NCBI RefSeq assembly: GCF_020858115.1
Contig: NZ_JACYMM010000005.1
Coordinates: 310,001 to 374,000 of the forward strand
Reading direction: 5' to 3'
DNA length: 64,000 bases
Source: Janthinobacterium sp. FW305-129
GTDB taxonomy: Bacteria > Pseudomonadota > Gammaproteobacteria > Burkholderiales > Burkholderiaceae_D
Shown here one piece after another: positions 33,855 to 42,888 of the stretch. The notes under the pieces are model-generated. The model was not told the DNA's origin and searched no databases. It saw only the letters and a program-made list of their open reading frames with translations. Position numbers and translations under genes: made by a program. The first letter of the stretch is position 1; each line of letters opens with the position of its first letter.

Positions 33855-34824
33855 TCATCTTCCCTGATATGTATTCCCGTCCCGCGCGCTCGAGTGCCGC
33901 GCTACTATTGTATGGCGCGCGCCAACCAAGAATGGACTTTGCTTTAGTTGTATCTACCAGCAATTGTGCGGTCAATTTCGCATACATCTGCCGCTTCCCG
34001 CAGAGCGTCGCCACGGCCCGTACCACGGCCGCAGGAATGGGCCATATATGTTGCTTTTTTCCCATGCCCGTCCCTATGTGCCGGAAAATATCTCCCAGCG
34101 TCAAACTTTGCTCATCGGACACAAGAAATGTTTCTCCGGCAGCGGCCGGATGCATGGCGCACACATGCAGAAAATCCACCAGATTCCAGATGCTTAACAA
34201 ACTGCGCCGGGCGGCGATTCTACCAAAGGGCAATGGTAGGGACTTTGCTGCCAGCTTGAGCAACAAGGCAAAATTGCCCGGTGCATCAGGGCCGAAAACC
34301 AGCGTCGGACGCACAATGACAAATTGCATTTCGGATGCTGGAATCAGCTCCCCTATCATTTGCTCTGCTTCATACTTGCTGATCGCATACAAGTCATGCG
34401 GAGCTGCCGCATCGGCCTCCGTAAATGGATGCGCAGCGCTGGCATTCCCATTCACGCCGATCGAGCTGACAAAGACGAAGCGCTTGACGCCGCAACGCGC
34501 CGCATCGGCGATCAGGTGCCGCGTCAGCTCCACATTTACCTTGCGAAACTCCGCCAGCGGATCGGCCACCTGATCGTGCAAGACATGGGCACGCCCGGCA
34601 AGGTGGACGACGACATCGCAGCCCTCAAACACCCGACTGTCCGGCGCCAGCGCAGCCAGATCCTGGACGACTTGCCTTACCTTGACCGGCTGCGCGCCCT
34701 GCGCACGCACGATCGCCCGCACCTGGTGCTGCTTATCGCTCAAGTGGACGCATAACTGCCTGCCGATAAAGCCATTTGCACCAGTGACGGCGATGTGTCT
34801 GGATTCACCTTGATTATTTTGCAC
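33838..34824 (-). CDS. NAD-dependent epimerase/reductase of nucleotide sugars
   Basis: A 328-residue SDR protein. The Rossmann motif TGANGFIG lies near residue 14, VVHLAGRAHV near 74, SSIGVNG near 120 and the catalytic YxxxK in YAISKYEAE near 147. The form resembles the enzymes that act after a WbpM-type dehydratase to reduce or epimerise the 4-keto sugar (WbpV/WbpK-like) and that commonly sit beside the initiating transferase. GTG 34824 is used as start because the Rossmann strand begins ten residues later, and an AGG ribosome site lies ten bases upstream. The precise reaction is open. Confidence 0.85.
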   Translation of the reverse strand: MQNNQGESRHIAVTGANGFIGRQLCVHLSDKQHQVRAIVRAQGAQPVKVRQVVQDLAALAPDSRVFEGCDVVVHLAGRAHVLHDQVADPLAEFRKVNVELTRHLIADAARCGVKRFVFVSSIGVNGNASAAHPFTEADAAAPHDLYAISKYEAEQMIGELIPASEMQFVIVRPTLVFGPDAPGNFALLLKLAAKSLPLPFGRIAARRSLLSIWNLVDFLHVCAMHPAAAGETFLVSDEQSLTLGDIFRHIGTGMGKKQHIWPIPAAVVRAVATLCGKRQMYAKLTAQLLVDTTKAKSILGWRAPYNSSAALERAGREYISGKMNETSI

Positions 34825-34885
34825 AATATAATTACCTGAAGAAAAACTACGATGCCAGCTCACGCTGGCAAGGGCGAATGGCCAT

Positions 34886-35644
34886 CTATAAATTGCGATA
34901 CTTTCTGGATGCATTCCAGGCATAGTTCACGAAATACCACGACGAAGCCAGGACGCCCAATTTTTCCAGGTCGCGATAGGCACGCCACACTTTCATGGCC
35001 GACTTGCTCTTGTTGCGGGAGAGTGATTGATTCACCACACGGTAACGCATCAGGTCTTCGCGCAAGCCATGCGCGACCAACCCGCGCTTGAGCACGGTCA
35101 GCCACAGGGCAAAATCATCATAATAGGTATGCGTGATGGCAAATGGCCCCGTCTTTTCGCGATCGATGATGGCCGTGGACGTGGCGATTGCCGTATTGCC
35201 CAGCAACTGCCGATACGTGAGGCTCAAGGGGATGGCAATCGGTTCGCCACAGCTATCGCCGTTCTCGGAAATGCGCCGGAAACTGGTGTAGGACAAGGGG
35301 GCCGCAGTACTTTCCATGAACGCCAGCTGGCGCGTGAGCTTTTCCGGCAGCCACACATCATCGCTATCGAGAAACGCGATATAGCGGCCGCTGGCAGCCT
35401 TCAAGGCCGTTTCGCGCGCCACTGCCGCGCCACCGTTTTTTTCATGGCGAATCAGGCGAATGCGTGCGTCATCCGCAGCCAGGCGCTCGATGACCGCGCA
35501 AGTATCATCTTTCGAACAATCATCGACGATCAACATTTCCCAGTGCGGGTAAGACTGGCTTTGCGCCGAACGTATCGTCTCTTCCACAAACCTGGCCGCG
35601 TTATAGGCCGGTGTGATGATCGATACCAGTTTATTATTTTCCAT
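34886..35644 (-). CDS. glycosyltransferase family 2
   Basis: A 252-residue GT-A enzyme. The N-terminus has VSIITPAYNAARFVEETI and MLIVDDCSKDDT. The metal- and donor-binding motif is AFLDSDDVW near residue 90, the expected place. Near the C-terminus FALWLTVLKRGL and YRVVNQSLSRNK are typical of GT2 enzymes that decorate O-units. ATG 35644 follows AGGGGA by eight bases. It overlaps the upstream gene by 11 bases. Donor and acceptor cannot be predicted. Confidence 0.9.
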   Translation of the reverse strand: MENNKLVSIITPAYNAARFVEETIRSAQSQSYPHWEMLIVDDCSKDDTCAVIERLAADDARIRLIRHEKNGGAAVARETALKAASGRYIAFLDSDDVWLPEKLTRQLAFMESTAAPLSYTSFRRISENGDSCGEPIAIPLSLTYRQLLGNTAIATSTAIIDREKTGPFAITHTYYDDFALWLTVLKRGLVAHGLREDLMRYRVVNQSLSRNKSKSAMKVWRAYRDLEKLGVLASSWYFVNYAWNASRKYRNL

Positions 35645-37202
35645 GCCACAAATCCCCTGTAGGTAACTTTTCACGCGCGCGGTCCAGCCAGCGCAAACCA
35701 ACGCGACGGCCGATGTCAATTTCCGGACGTACAGGCCTTGCCTCATCGAATACAGCCAACTGATCCCATTTCTTGTCCAGCATCTTGGCAACCACCTCCA
35801 TTTCGCTACTGTCGTCGGCGGCCACTTCCGGGTCGTCGGCTTCGAGCATGCCGGAACACAACGCGCGCACGATCCTGTCGGCGTCGGCACCCGCAAAATA
35901 GCGGTAGCGCGTGGGCGTCAGCGCTTCGACAAAATCCGTGAATTGAGCAAAGCGGCGCGCCATCGTATAGCCGTAGCGCAAGGTGCGGCGAATCACATCC
36001 AGCGGTTCATGTTGTTCCAATGCCTGCAGCTTGTGCAATTCGCTACGCTTGTCCAGATGCACGGCGATACCCGCTTCCTGATACGTGGAATGCCCCAGAC
36101 AAATAATTTTCTTGCCGCAGGCACCCGCCTCAAACGCCGCGCTGCTGCCATTGACCAGCAAGATGTCGCATTGCTGGATCAAGTCAAAAGTACTGGCTGT
36201 TTCGCGTGCGCCGATGCAGCGGATGCCCTGGCCTTTTGCCCAGTCGGCATAATAGCGTTCGGAGCTGGCACCGTCGGCGACGCCAATCTTTTCGCTCCAA
36301 TTGGGATGACAACGCAGCACTACATTCGCCGCGGGAATACCCAGCGATGCCAGCACCAGTTCAAAGCCTTCCACATAGCTTTCCCAGCCGCTTTCCTGTT
36401 CAGGGTGTCCCTGAAATTCATTACGGCTGCTTGGCAGTATCAACACCTTGGGCCCGGCAACGGCATCGGTCGGCCAGTCGGCCTGGGTGGCATTCAGGTT
36501 ATAGGCACGCCACTCTTTCAGATTCGTGCGCACAAAGCGCGAGGCGATTAACTGGGCCGCCACGCCAGCCTGGCGCGCGGTCAACGGCACGTCGCGGTAC
36601 TGGATATTCAGACGGTCGACGTCTTTCAAGGACAGACAATTAGCTTGTGGGATGAATTGCAACCCATCACTAAACCATGGCCGTTCCATCGTCAGGTAAG
36701 GAATGTCCAGCTGTTCGCACGCATAAGTGATGGCACGCGTGCCATCCATCCTGCCATTAAAGCAAATCACGCCATCCAGCTGATTGCTCTTGATCCATTG
36801 CGCGGCATTGCCAAACATCGTTTCGACGGGCTTGTAGAATGTTTCTCTAAGCGCCAGATAGTCCGGCAAATGCGTATCGGCCTCCGTTTCGGTACGCAGC
36901 AAGGTGCATGCGCTCGATGAGGCCAATAAGTTACGTTCATCTTCGGACAAGTTGACGCGATGCTTGGCGCGGACCGACGTGATTTGCGAAACCGGGAACG
37001 AACGGATACCGCCTGCCATGCAAGTAGGACATTCCGCCAACTTGGAGGTTCCCTTCAAGGCCCGCCCATAACAATTGTCCAGCGCACCGTCGCATGTCAG
37101 GAAGAACAATTCATGGCCGGCCTCCTTCAGCAGTGTCGACACATAATACAAATGTTCGACATGGGGCCGAAACGAATACAGGGAAACTAAACCTAAACGC
37201 AT
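35634..37202 (-). CDS. probable glycosyltransferase (capsule-synthesis-like, GT-B)
   Basis: A 522-residue soluble protein that starts like a GT-B enzyme (LVSLYSFRPHVEHLYYVSTLL) and has a central strand VLILPSSRNEFQGHPEQE. The C-terminal donor domain shows VVLRCHPNWS and LIQQCDILLVNGSSAAFEAG, then KKIICLGHSTYQEAG. These resemble capsule-type polysaccharide synthesis or CDP-glycerol/Kdo-transferase-like proteins. Near the N-terminus a CPTCMAGG pair of cysteines is unusual. It lies between wzy and the GT2 gene. Assignment as a transferase is likely; the donor is unknown. Confidence 0.7.
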   Translation of the reverse strand: MRLGLVSLYSFRPHVEHLYYVSTLLKEAGHELFFLTCDGALDNCYGRALKGTSKLAECPTCMAGGIRSFPVSQITSVRAKHRVNLSEDERNLLASSSACTLLRTETEADTHLPDYLALRETFYKPVETMFGNAAQWIKSNQLDGVICFNGRMDGTRAITYACEQLDIPYLTMERPWFSDGLQFIPQANCLSLKDVDRLNIQYRDVPLTARQAGVAAQLIASRFVRTNLKEWRAYNLNATQADWPTDAVAGPKVLILPSSRNEFQGHPEQESGWESYVEGFELVLASLGIPAANVVLRCHPNWSEKIGVADGASSERYYADWAKGQGIRCIGARETASTFDLIQQCDILLVNGSSAAFEAGACGKKIICLGHSTYQEAGIAVHLDKRSELHKLQALEQHEPLDVIRRTLRYGYTMARRFAQFTDFVEALTPTRYRYFAGADADRIVRALCSGMLEADDPEVAADDSSEMEVVAKMLDKKWDQLAVFDEARPVRPEIDIGRRVGLRWLDRAREKLPTGDLWHGK

Positions 37203-37215
37203 TTTTACACCTACT

Positions 37216-38499
37216 TTATTTTGTAATTCTGAATTTGGAAAACAATACGCCAAACATGATAAATTCAAACACGATGAAGGGGAAGCTCATGATGTCCGGC
37301 GCGAAAAGCAATGGCGACAAGAAAAGAATTGTATAGACGGAAGAGACGAAACCGACACGCATGAGCGACATCTGCTTTGCCTTGGTGAAAAAATTCGCTA
37401 CACCAACTAATCCACCCAATATCAAAGTCCCCACAAACAATAAAACATATCCGCCATCATGAAATAATGCTCCTGGCAAAGACGGAAAACGTCCAGCCAG
37501 GAACCAATCGGTACTTTGAGGGCCTATCATGCCCAGTTTCGCGAAAATCCCACGCATATGATTGAACAGGATAAATGGATCACCCGCATAATCAGTCTGA
37601 TGCTGCAAGTACTCGGCAAAGATGAAGGCGCTATGACATAAATATGTGATGATCAACATGCCAAATGCGACCAGGGATCCAAGCGCAGGAAACGATTTTT
37701 CCAGAAGCGCCGGCCAGGTCGCAGTTTTCAATTCCATATACTCTTGCATCGCCTCAAGATATTCGGCGCCAGAAACGCCGTCATGGGTAGCACTGGCGCG
37801 CGACATGAACACATAGAAAATATACATGATGGCGATCCCACCCAATATCAGCAAACCTATTTTTGTTTTTTTTGAAAAGGTATATGCCCTGTCACCGCGT
37901 TCCCGGCGGATAACATAAAACGCCACTGCGAAACATAGTGTCAACAAAATAATCGACCTGCCGCCGATCAAAATCGAATTCAACATTAAAAAGAAGAACA
38001 AGCCAAGCAAGGCAATGCCGATCTTTGCCGGACGCAAGAGCCTGGGGCTCAGCATGAGTGGAACGAGCGTCAGGATAAAACAGGTCGAGAGTGCATATCC
38101 AATCATGCTATACGGCGATGACACACCTTCGCGTCCCTCGCCCAACTCGCGCCATTCTTCTCGAGCACGCGCCAGTTCACCGCTATAGTCAATATGCTGC
38201 ACCTGGATTTTATCGAACATCAACGCCAGCAAACCGACCAATGCCAATAACAAAGTGAAGCGAATTAACTTATCCGAAATACCTTGTACCTGTTGCAGAT
38301 AATAGCCACTATCCACGCGCAGTTTTTTTTCAAGAAAATAATTGGTCAATACCGCCACCAACGACGTCAGCGCCACAAATCCGGCATCCAAAAATACCAC
38401 CTGATTCATTTCCGACGTCATTGAATATGCCGGTGCAAGTAATACCAGCAAGAAATATAATATCCAGACCCCTACAAATACACGCAAGCTATAAGGCAT
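37216..38499 (-). CDS. O-antigen polymerase Wzy-like membrane protein
   Basis: A 427-residue protein with about eleven hydrophobic segments. A long periplasmic loop (about 250-330) includes FPALGSLVAFG and HQTDYAGDPFILFNHMRG, and the GPQSTDWFLAGRFPSLPGALFHDGG stretch is followed by another helix. Wzy proteins are poorly conserved, so the call rests on topology, length and position between the acetyltransferase and glycosyltransferase genes in a locus with wzx and wzz. The coding sequence is visibly AT-richer than the flanking housekeeping genes, as is usual for wzy. Start ATG 38499. Confidence 0.8.
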   Translation of the reverse strand: MPYSLRVFVGVWILYFLLVLLAPAYSMTSEMNQVVFLDAGFVALTSLVAVLTNYFLEKKLRVDSGYYLQQVQGISDKLIRFTLLLALVGLLALMFDKIQVQHIDYSGELARAREEWRELGEGREGVSSPYSMIGYALSTCFILTLVPLMLSPRLLRPAKIGIALLGLFFFLMLNSILIGGRSIILLTLCFAVAFYVIRRERGDRAYTFSKKTKIGLLILGGIAIMYIFYVFMSRASATHDGVSGAEYLEAMQEYMELKTATWPALLEKSFPALGSLVAFGMLIITYLCHSAFIFAEYLQHQTDYAGDPFILFNHMRGIFAKLGMIGPQSTDWFLAGRFPSLPGALFHDGGYVLLFVGTLILGGLVGVANFFTKAKQMSLMRVGFVSSVYTILFLSPLLFAPDIMSFPFIVFEFIMFGVLFSKFRITK

Positions 38500-38520
38500 A
38501 AATCCTGCTTTAATAAAATT

Positions 38521-39519
38521 TCAATTTGACAATTCGCAAGACAATAATGTCACGCTATTGTTCAGGGCTGAGCCAGACAGAATGAACTCATACAGGACTG
38601 CGCCTGCGTAACTCTGCCCCGTCGCCTGCGTAACAGGAAAAGACAGCAGGTTGTCACCAGCGACCAAATCCTGCTCATGTTCACCCAGACGCAAACGCCC
38701 ACCTGCAGCAGCATGCAGCTTCATCCTAAGGCTGGCCGCAACTTCTGACGATAGCGCAATCCTGGTACGTTCACCCATGCGCGCGACCAGCATCTGCGCC
38801 TGTAACTGGCAATCGAACCCCTCATATAAATAGGGTATTGCGTCACGCTGTGACGCATCCAGTTTGACCGGCGGTAGCCATATCAGCCGCTGGCCTATCG
38901 GCTTGGCGGGCACCCCTGCCACGATACTGTATGGCGCAACAGATTTGCTCACCACGGAGCCGGCGCCCACCACGCAGCCCCGCCCTATCGTCACGCCAGG
39001 GAGGATCATCGCGTTGACACCAAGCCAGCAGTCCTCGCCAATCTCCACCGGACGGTCATAATCGCTAGCCAGCCTGGCGCCCGCAGGAGCTGCGACACCT
39101 TCGTGAAAAAACTGTTCCTGCCATTGAATAGGCAAGCCTGGCCAACGGTCAAAAATATGCGTACCCGAAGAAATGAAGATATTCGGTGCCAATATGCAGT
39201 TCGCACCGATTCTGACATTGCCATTCAAAGTCACACCTTTTTGCAGCGTGGTCCTGCTACCGATCGACAGCACGCCATTGCTGCGTATTTCAATATCACG
39301 ATAAAACCAGCAATGCGAGCCGATCGCGACCCGAGATGCAGGTCCGATCTCCAGCACAGAAGCAGCGCCAATTTTTGTGGAATGACCAATCCGCAGACGG
39401 GCAGCACTACCTTCAATACGGACAGAAGGATGCAACCGGACACGCTGACGCGCCCAGAAAAAACAGCTCCACCAGCGCCAGAACGGTGAAAGCTCGAAAA
39501 TTCTTTTTATTTTTTTCAC
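38521..39519 (-). CDS. left-handed beta-helix acyltransferase
   Basis: A 332-residue protein. Residues about 30-215 carry hexapeptide repeats (IGHSTKIGAASVLEIGPASRVAIG and onward), with the typical extended loop IFISSGTHIFD containing the catalytic histidine near residue 118. The end of the coil has IVAGVPAKPIG, as in WcaF/LacA-type O-acetyltransferases. A further 110-residue C-terminal domain of predicted beta structure follows that the small acetyltransferases lack; it may bind the glycan. It overlaps wzx by four bases. It most likely acetylates a sugar of the O-unit using acetyl-CoA. Confidence 0.87.
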   Translation of the reverse strand: MKKIKRIFELSPFWRWWSCFFWARQRVRLHPSVRIEGSAARLRIGHSTKIGAASVLEIGPASRVAIGSHCWFYRDIEIRSNGVLSIGSRTTLQKGVTLNGNVRIGANCILAPNIFISSGTHIFDRWPGLPIQWQEQFFHEGVAAPAGARLASDYDRPVEIGEDCWLGVNAMILPGVTIGRGCVVGAGSVVSKSVAPYSIVAGVPAKPIGQRLIWLPPVKLDASQRDAIPYLYEGFDCQLQAQMLVARMGERTRIALSSEVAASLRMKLHAAAGGRLRLGEHEQDLVAGDNLLSFPVTQATGQSYAGAVLYEFILSGSALNNSVTLLSCELSN

Positions 39520-40775
39520 GAACCAACCTTATATCCTGCAAAAAATGCAACAACAGCATTCACAATATAGTTTCCCACTGCCAAAAATAAGGCCAGCAAA
39601 GTGAAATTATATGGGTCGCTCATCCAATCAGTACCCTGCAAGCCATAACGGCAATACAGGAATGCCGTCAAAATCAAAAAAGATTGCGTGACCAGCAAAC
39701 TAATGTGCCGATGCACGATGATCAAGTAGCTTGACCAAAAATCCGATACCCTGAAGGCAGCGGCCAACAGTAAAGGCAGGAACAAAGGCAACGCCTCAGT
39801 ATATTGCCCATACCATTTTGGAATAATCCAGGCAATCAGGTAGTTCGCCAAAAATGCTGCCGCAAATGAAAACAGCAATAAACCAATTGAAACCATGGCT
39901 GTGACGCGCAGCGCTTTTCCGTCCGATCCGGCAACCCGCCGCTGCGCAATGAGTGGAAACAGGCCGGCATTCAACAAGCTCTGTATCGACATGGCAGCCA
40001 CCAAGGGTATCCACGAAAATGAATACAAACCGAATTGTTTGGCACTCAGGGCATCGGCAGCGATCCACCGATCGGCACTGCTGCTCAGGAAAGCCAATGT
40101 CGTCCCCAACAACAATATTCCCGCGACAGACCACTCTTTACGCGTAAATCCCTTCTTGCACAAACGTAGGAAAATACCCCACGAAAAATGGGCAGCAGAC
40201 AATAACTTCTGCATGATCCGGCCAGCCAGGACAAGGGTCACCAATAACTCGCCCAACAAGATGCCGATACCGCCTCCCCCCAGCAATGCGATGACACTAG
40301 CCAGTACCATAGAGAAAACTGTTCTCGACAGAATATGCATGGAGTAAGGGATCATTTCCAGCCGGCTACGGCTGTCCAATACCAGCAGCATAAAATTCTG
40401 CAAAGCCCAACCATGTAGGACTGCAATCAAAAAAACCAGCGCACTGACTTGCAGCGGAACGAAACGCAACAACGGCAGAAAACACAGCAACAATGCCGCC
40501 ATCGATGTAATCATGCCGGCCTTGCCCAATATCACCAGGCCATGGCGATAGCGGTGATGCGCAAATACGCTAGGCAAATCACGCTGCGCCAGTATTTGAA
40601 AACCAAAGCTGCCAGCCACACAGAAGAATCCGGATATCAACAGCGCCTTGGACAGCAGTCCAAACTCAGCAACGTCCAGCAGTTTGGCGTATATACCTAT
40701 CCGCACCAGGCCGAGCATGGCTGCAAAACCAAGTATGGGTGTATATTTCAGGTGCGCAATGATGCGCGCCGTCAT
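39516..40775 (-). CDS. O-unit flippase Wzx-like protein
   Basis: A 419-residue membrane protein with about twelve hydrophobic segments in the MOP/PST flippase pattern: an N-terminal FGLLSKALLISGFFCVAG helix pair, a central FLSSSADRWIAADALSAKQFGLYSF segment typical of Wzx, and paired helices to the C-terminus. Wzx moves undecaprenyl-diphosphate-linked repeat units to the periplasm. ATG 40775 is used; a TTG at 40805 would add ten residues and nearly touch the upstream gene. Sequence-level conservation in this family is low, but position and topology agree. Confidence 0.87.
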   Translation of the reverse strand: MTARIIAHLKYTPILGFAAMLGLVRIGIYAKLLDVAEFGLLSKALLISGFFCVAGSFGFQILAQRDLPSVFAHHRYRHGLVILGKAGMITSMAALLLCFLPLLRFVPLQVSALVFLIAVLHGWALQNFMLLVLDSRSRLEMIPYSMHILSRTVFSMVLASVIALLGGGGIGILLGELLVTLVLAGRIMQKLLSAAHFSWGIFLRLCKKGFTRKEWSVAGILLLGTTLAFLSSSADRWIAADALSAKQFGLYSFSWIPLVAAMSIQSLLNAGLFPLIAQRRVAGSDGKALRVTAMVSIGLLLFSFAAAFLANYLIAWIIPKWYGQYTEALPLFLPLLLAAAFRVSDFWSSYLIIVHRHISLLVTQSFLILTAFLYCRYGLQGTDWMSDPYNFTLLALFLAVGNYIVNAVVAFFAGYKVGS

Positions 40776-40798
40776 TGATCTGGTGCGAGCAGCTATAT

Positions 40799-41749
40799 TC
40801 AACAATTCACATCCGCAATCTGTTTCAGCCTGTTCGGCGCGACATTGTCGTGCTGAACGCCGTAATCGAACAAGGCGAACTGCATCTGCAGCAGCAATCG
40901 TGGCTGATGCATGGGCGTACTGCCTTTATGCATGCAATACGTATCCTCCGCAAATCCGGTACCGGCCTTGCCGTTAATGCTCAGGATATTCTCTTCACCA
41001 TAAAACTGTTCAATTTCCTGATCGCGCCAGCGTCGAACCAGAAAATGGTCACGCAAGCTCAAACGTGGCGGACGCGTATGCGATCCTGGCACGCAGACAT
41101 GCGCCCCATCATTTTCAACGTCGCTCAGATAGAAAAAGAACTTGAAGAAACTGAAATCATCCAGGTCGCTATGAAATACATGCGCATGGCGCACCCTATC
41201 CTCCGCAGAGGCATCTACAGGGAAGGTCCACCAGCAATTTGTTCCGACGTGCGTCGGTATGCTTCCCAAATACTCGGCGGCAACTAACAACAGGAATGGA
41301 TCATTACGCAACTGTTCTATCGCCGGGCAATTTTTTTCTGTGTTCAGGTATTGCGCCACCAATACCGGCTTGCCCAGGTGCGCTTCCGCATCACCCCGTT
41401 GCTGCGCCATAAAGCCTTTTTCAGGTTCACGGTCCGCATAACATGACGCTTGATCGGTATACGCGCAAATCTCCGCCAGCAAGGCAGGTGGCAAGGCCAA
41501 GCCAAAAGCGACACCATCGCGCCGCAACTCTGCTACAAAAGCATCCGGATCACAATTGGCAAAAACGCTATTGGGCAGAGCGGCGCGCAACTGTTGCTTG
41601 TATTCCTTCCAAGCATTTTTTTGCGCATAGTGCCGTCCGGCCTTCACCGCATGCCGTACCAGTCTGAAACGAGCAATACTACGCATCGCAACATATCCTG
41701 GATTTTTCTTGAATGATCCAGCCAATTGCATCAATTTTGCTACCGCCAT
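40799..41749 (-). CDS. PhyH-type Fe(II)/2-oxoglutarate dioxygenase-like protein
   Basis: A 316-residue protein with the phytanoyl-CoA hydroxylase fold. The iron-binding HxD shows in HVFHSDLDDFSF near residue 192, with the distal histidine probably in YCMHKGSTPMHQPR near 275; the arginine after it could bind 2-oxoglutarate. A YLSDVENDGAHVCVPGSH block between them is characteristic. Enzymes of this family hydroxylate small molecules or glycans. Its place between uxs and wzx suggests a modification of the O-unit or a lipid precursor, which is inference. It is present full length, with no frame damage. Confidence 0.82.
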   Translation of the reverse strand: MAVAKLMQLAGSFKKNPGYVAMRSIARFRLVRHAVKAGRHYAQKNAWKEYKQQLRAALPNSVFANCDPDAFVAELRRDGVAFGLALPPALLAEICAYTDQASCYADREPEKGFMAQQRGDAEAHLGKPVLVAQYLNTEKNCPAIEQLRNDPFLLLVAAEYLGSIPTHVGTNCWWTFPVDASAEDRVRHAHVFHSDLDDFSFFKFFFYLSDVENDGAHVCVPGSHTRPPRLSLRDHFLVRRWRDQEIEQFYGEENILSINGKAGTGFAEDTYCMHKGSTPMHQPRLLLQMQFALFDYGVQHDNVAPNRLKQIADVNC

Positions 41750-41834
41750 TTATGCTCCCAAAGGCATGCATCAGAAAAAATTACCGAGGTCGCCAGGAAG
41801 GCTTGCCATTACGCCCCCTCCCTGGAATTCCTGG

Positions 41835-42773
41835 TTATAAACTTAATTCCTTCTTGAAATACTCGATAGTGCGCGTCAAGCCGTCTTCCAGGCTGACCTT
41901 CGGTTCCCAGCCCAGCTTTTCCTTGGCCAGCGCAATGTTTGGCTGACGCTGTTTCGGATCGTCCGATGGCAGGGGCTTGAAGACCAGTTTGCTGGTCGAA
42001 CCCGTCAGCTTCAAGACCATTTCGGCCAGTTCCAGCATCGTGTATTCACAAGGGTTGCCGATATTCACCGGGCCGGTGAAATCGTCGGGCGAATTCATCA
42101 TGCGCACCATTACATTGATCAAGTCATCGACATAGCAGAAGCTGCGAGTCTGCTGGCCTTCGCCATAGATGGTGATGTCTTCGCCGCGAATTGCCTGCAC
42201 GATAAAATTGCTGACGACGCGGCCATCGTTCGGATGCATGCGCGGGCCATAGGTATTGAAGATGCGCACCACTTTGATCAGCAAAGCGTGCTGACGCCAG
42301 TAATCGAAGAACAAGGTTTCAGCGCAGCGCTTGCCTTCGTCGTAGCAACTACGGATGCCCACCGGGTTCACGCGGCCCCAGTACTCTTCCGGTTGCGGAT
42401 GCACTTCCGGATCGCCATACACTTCCGACGTCGATGCTTGCAGGATGCGCGCTTGCAGGCGCTTTGCCAATCCCAGCATGTTAATGGCGCCATGCACGCT
42501 GGTCTTCGTCGTTTGCACGGGATCGAACTGGTAGTGCACGGGCGAGGCCGGGCATGCCAGATTGTAGATCTGCTCAACTTCTACATACAAAGGAAAGGTG
42601 ACGTCGTGGCGCATTACTTCAAAATACGGATTGGTCATCAAATGCGCGATGTTGCGCTTGCTGCCCGTAAAGAAATTATCGACGCACAACACATCATTTC
42701 CTGTCCTGATCAATTCCTCACACAAATGTGAGCCAAGGAAACCGGCGCCGCCGCTTACTAGAATTTTTTTCAT
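41835..42773 (-). CDS. uxs: UDP-glucuronate decarboxylase (UDP-xylose synthase)
   Basis: A 312-residue SDR enzyme making UDP-xylose from UDP-glucuronate. Rossmann motif [16 protein letters not shown] at the start; [13 protein letters not shown] near residue 70; STSEVYGDP near 115; the catalytic YxxxK in [15 protein letters not shown] near 145; [21 protein letters not shown] near 170. These blocks are diagnostic of UXS rather than UDP-glucose epimerases. Length is typical. It sits next to ugd, which makes its substrate. The product could feed a xylose or derived residue in the surface polysaccharide. Confidence 0.93.
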   Translation of the reverse strand: MKKILVSGGAGFLGSHLCEELIRTGNDVLCVDNFFTGSKRNIAHLMTNPYFEVMRHDVTFPLYVEVEQIYNLACPASPVHYQFDPVQTTKTSVHGAINMLGLAKRLQARILQASTSEVYGDPEVHPQPEEYWGRVNPVGIRSCYDEGKRCAETLFFDYWRQHALLIKVVRIFNTYGPRMHPNDGRVVSNFIVQAIRGEDITIYGEGQQTRSFCYVDDLINVMVRMMNSPDDFTGPVNIGNPCEYTMLELAEMVLKLTGSTSKLVFKPLPSDDPKQRQPNIALAKEKLGWEPKVSLEDGLTRTIEYFKKELSL

Positions 42774-42888
42774 CGCAATATACTTTTAAAAGTTTGCCTA
42801 TTCGGCAGGTTTGGCGGTCAAGCGCCCATATCAATATGCGGCGGTGCGGCAGCCAGCACGGAGCCGGCACGCTTCGCCTGAGCCGCTG

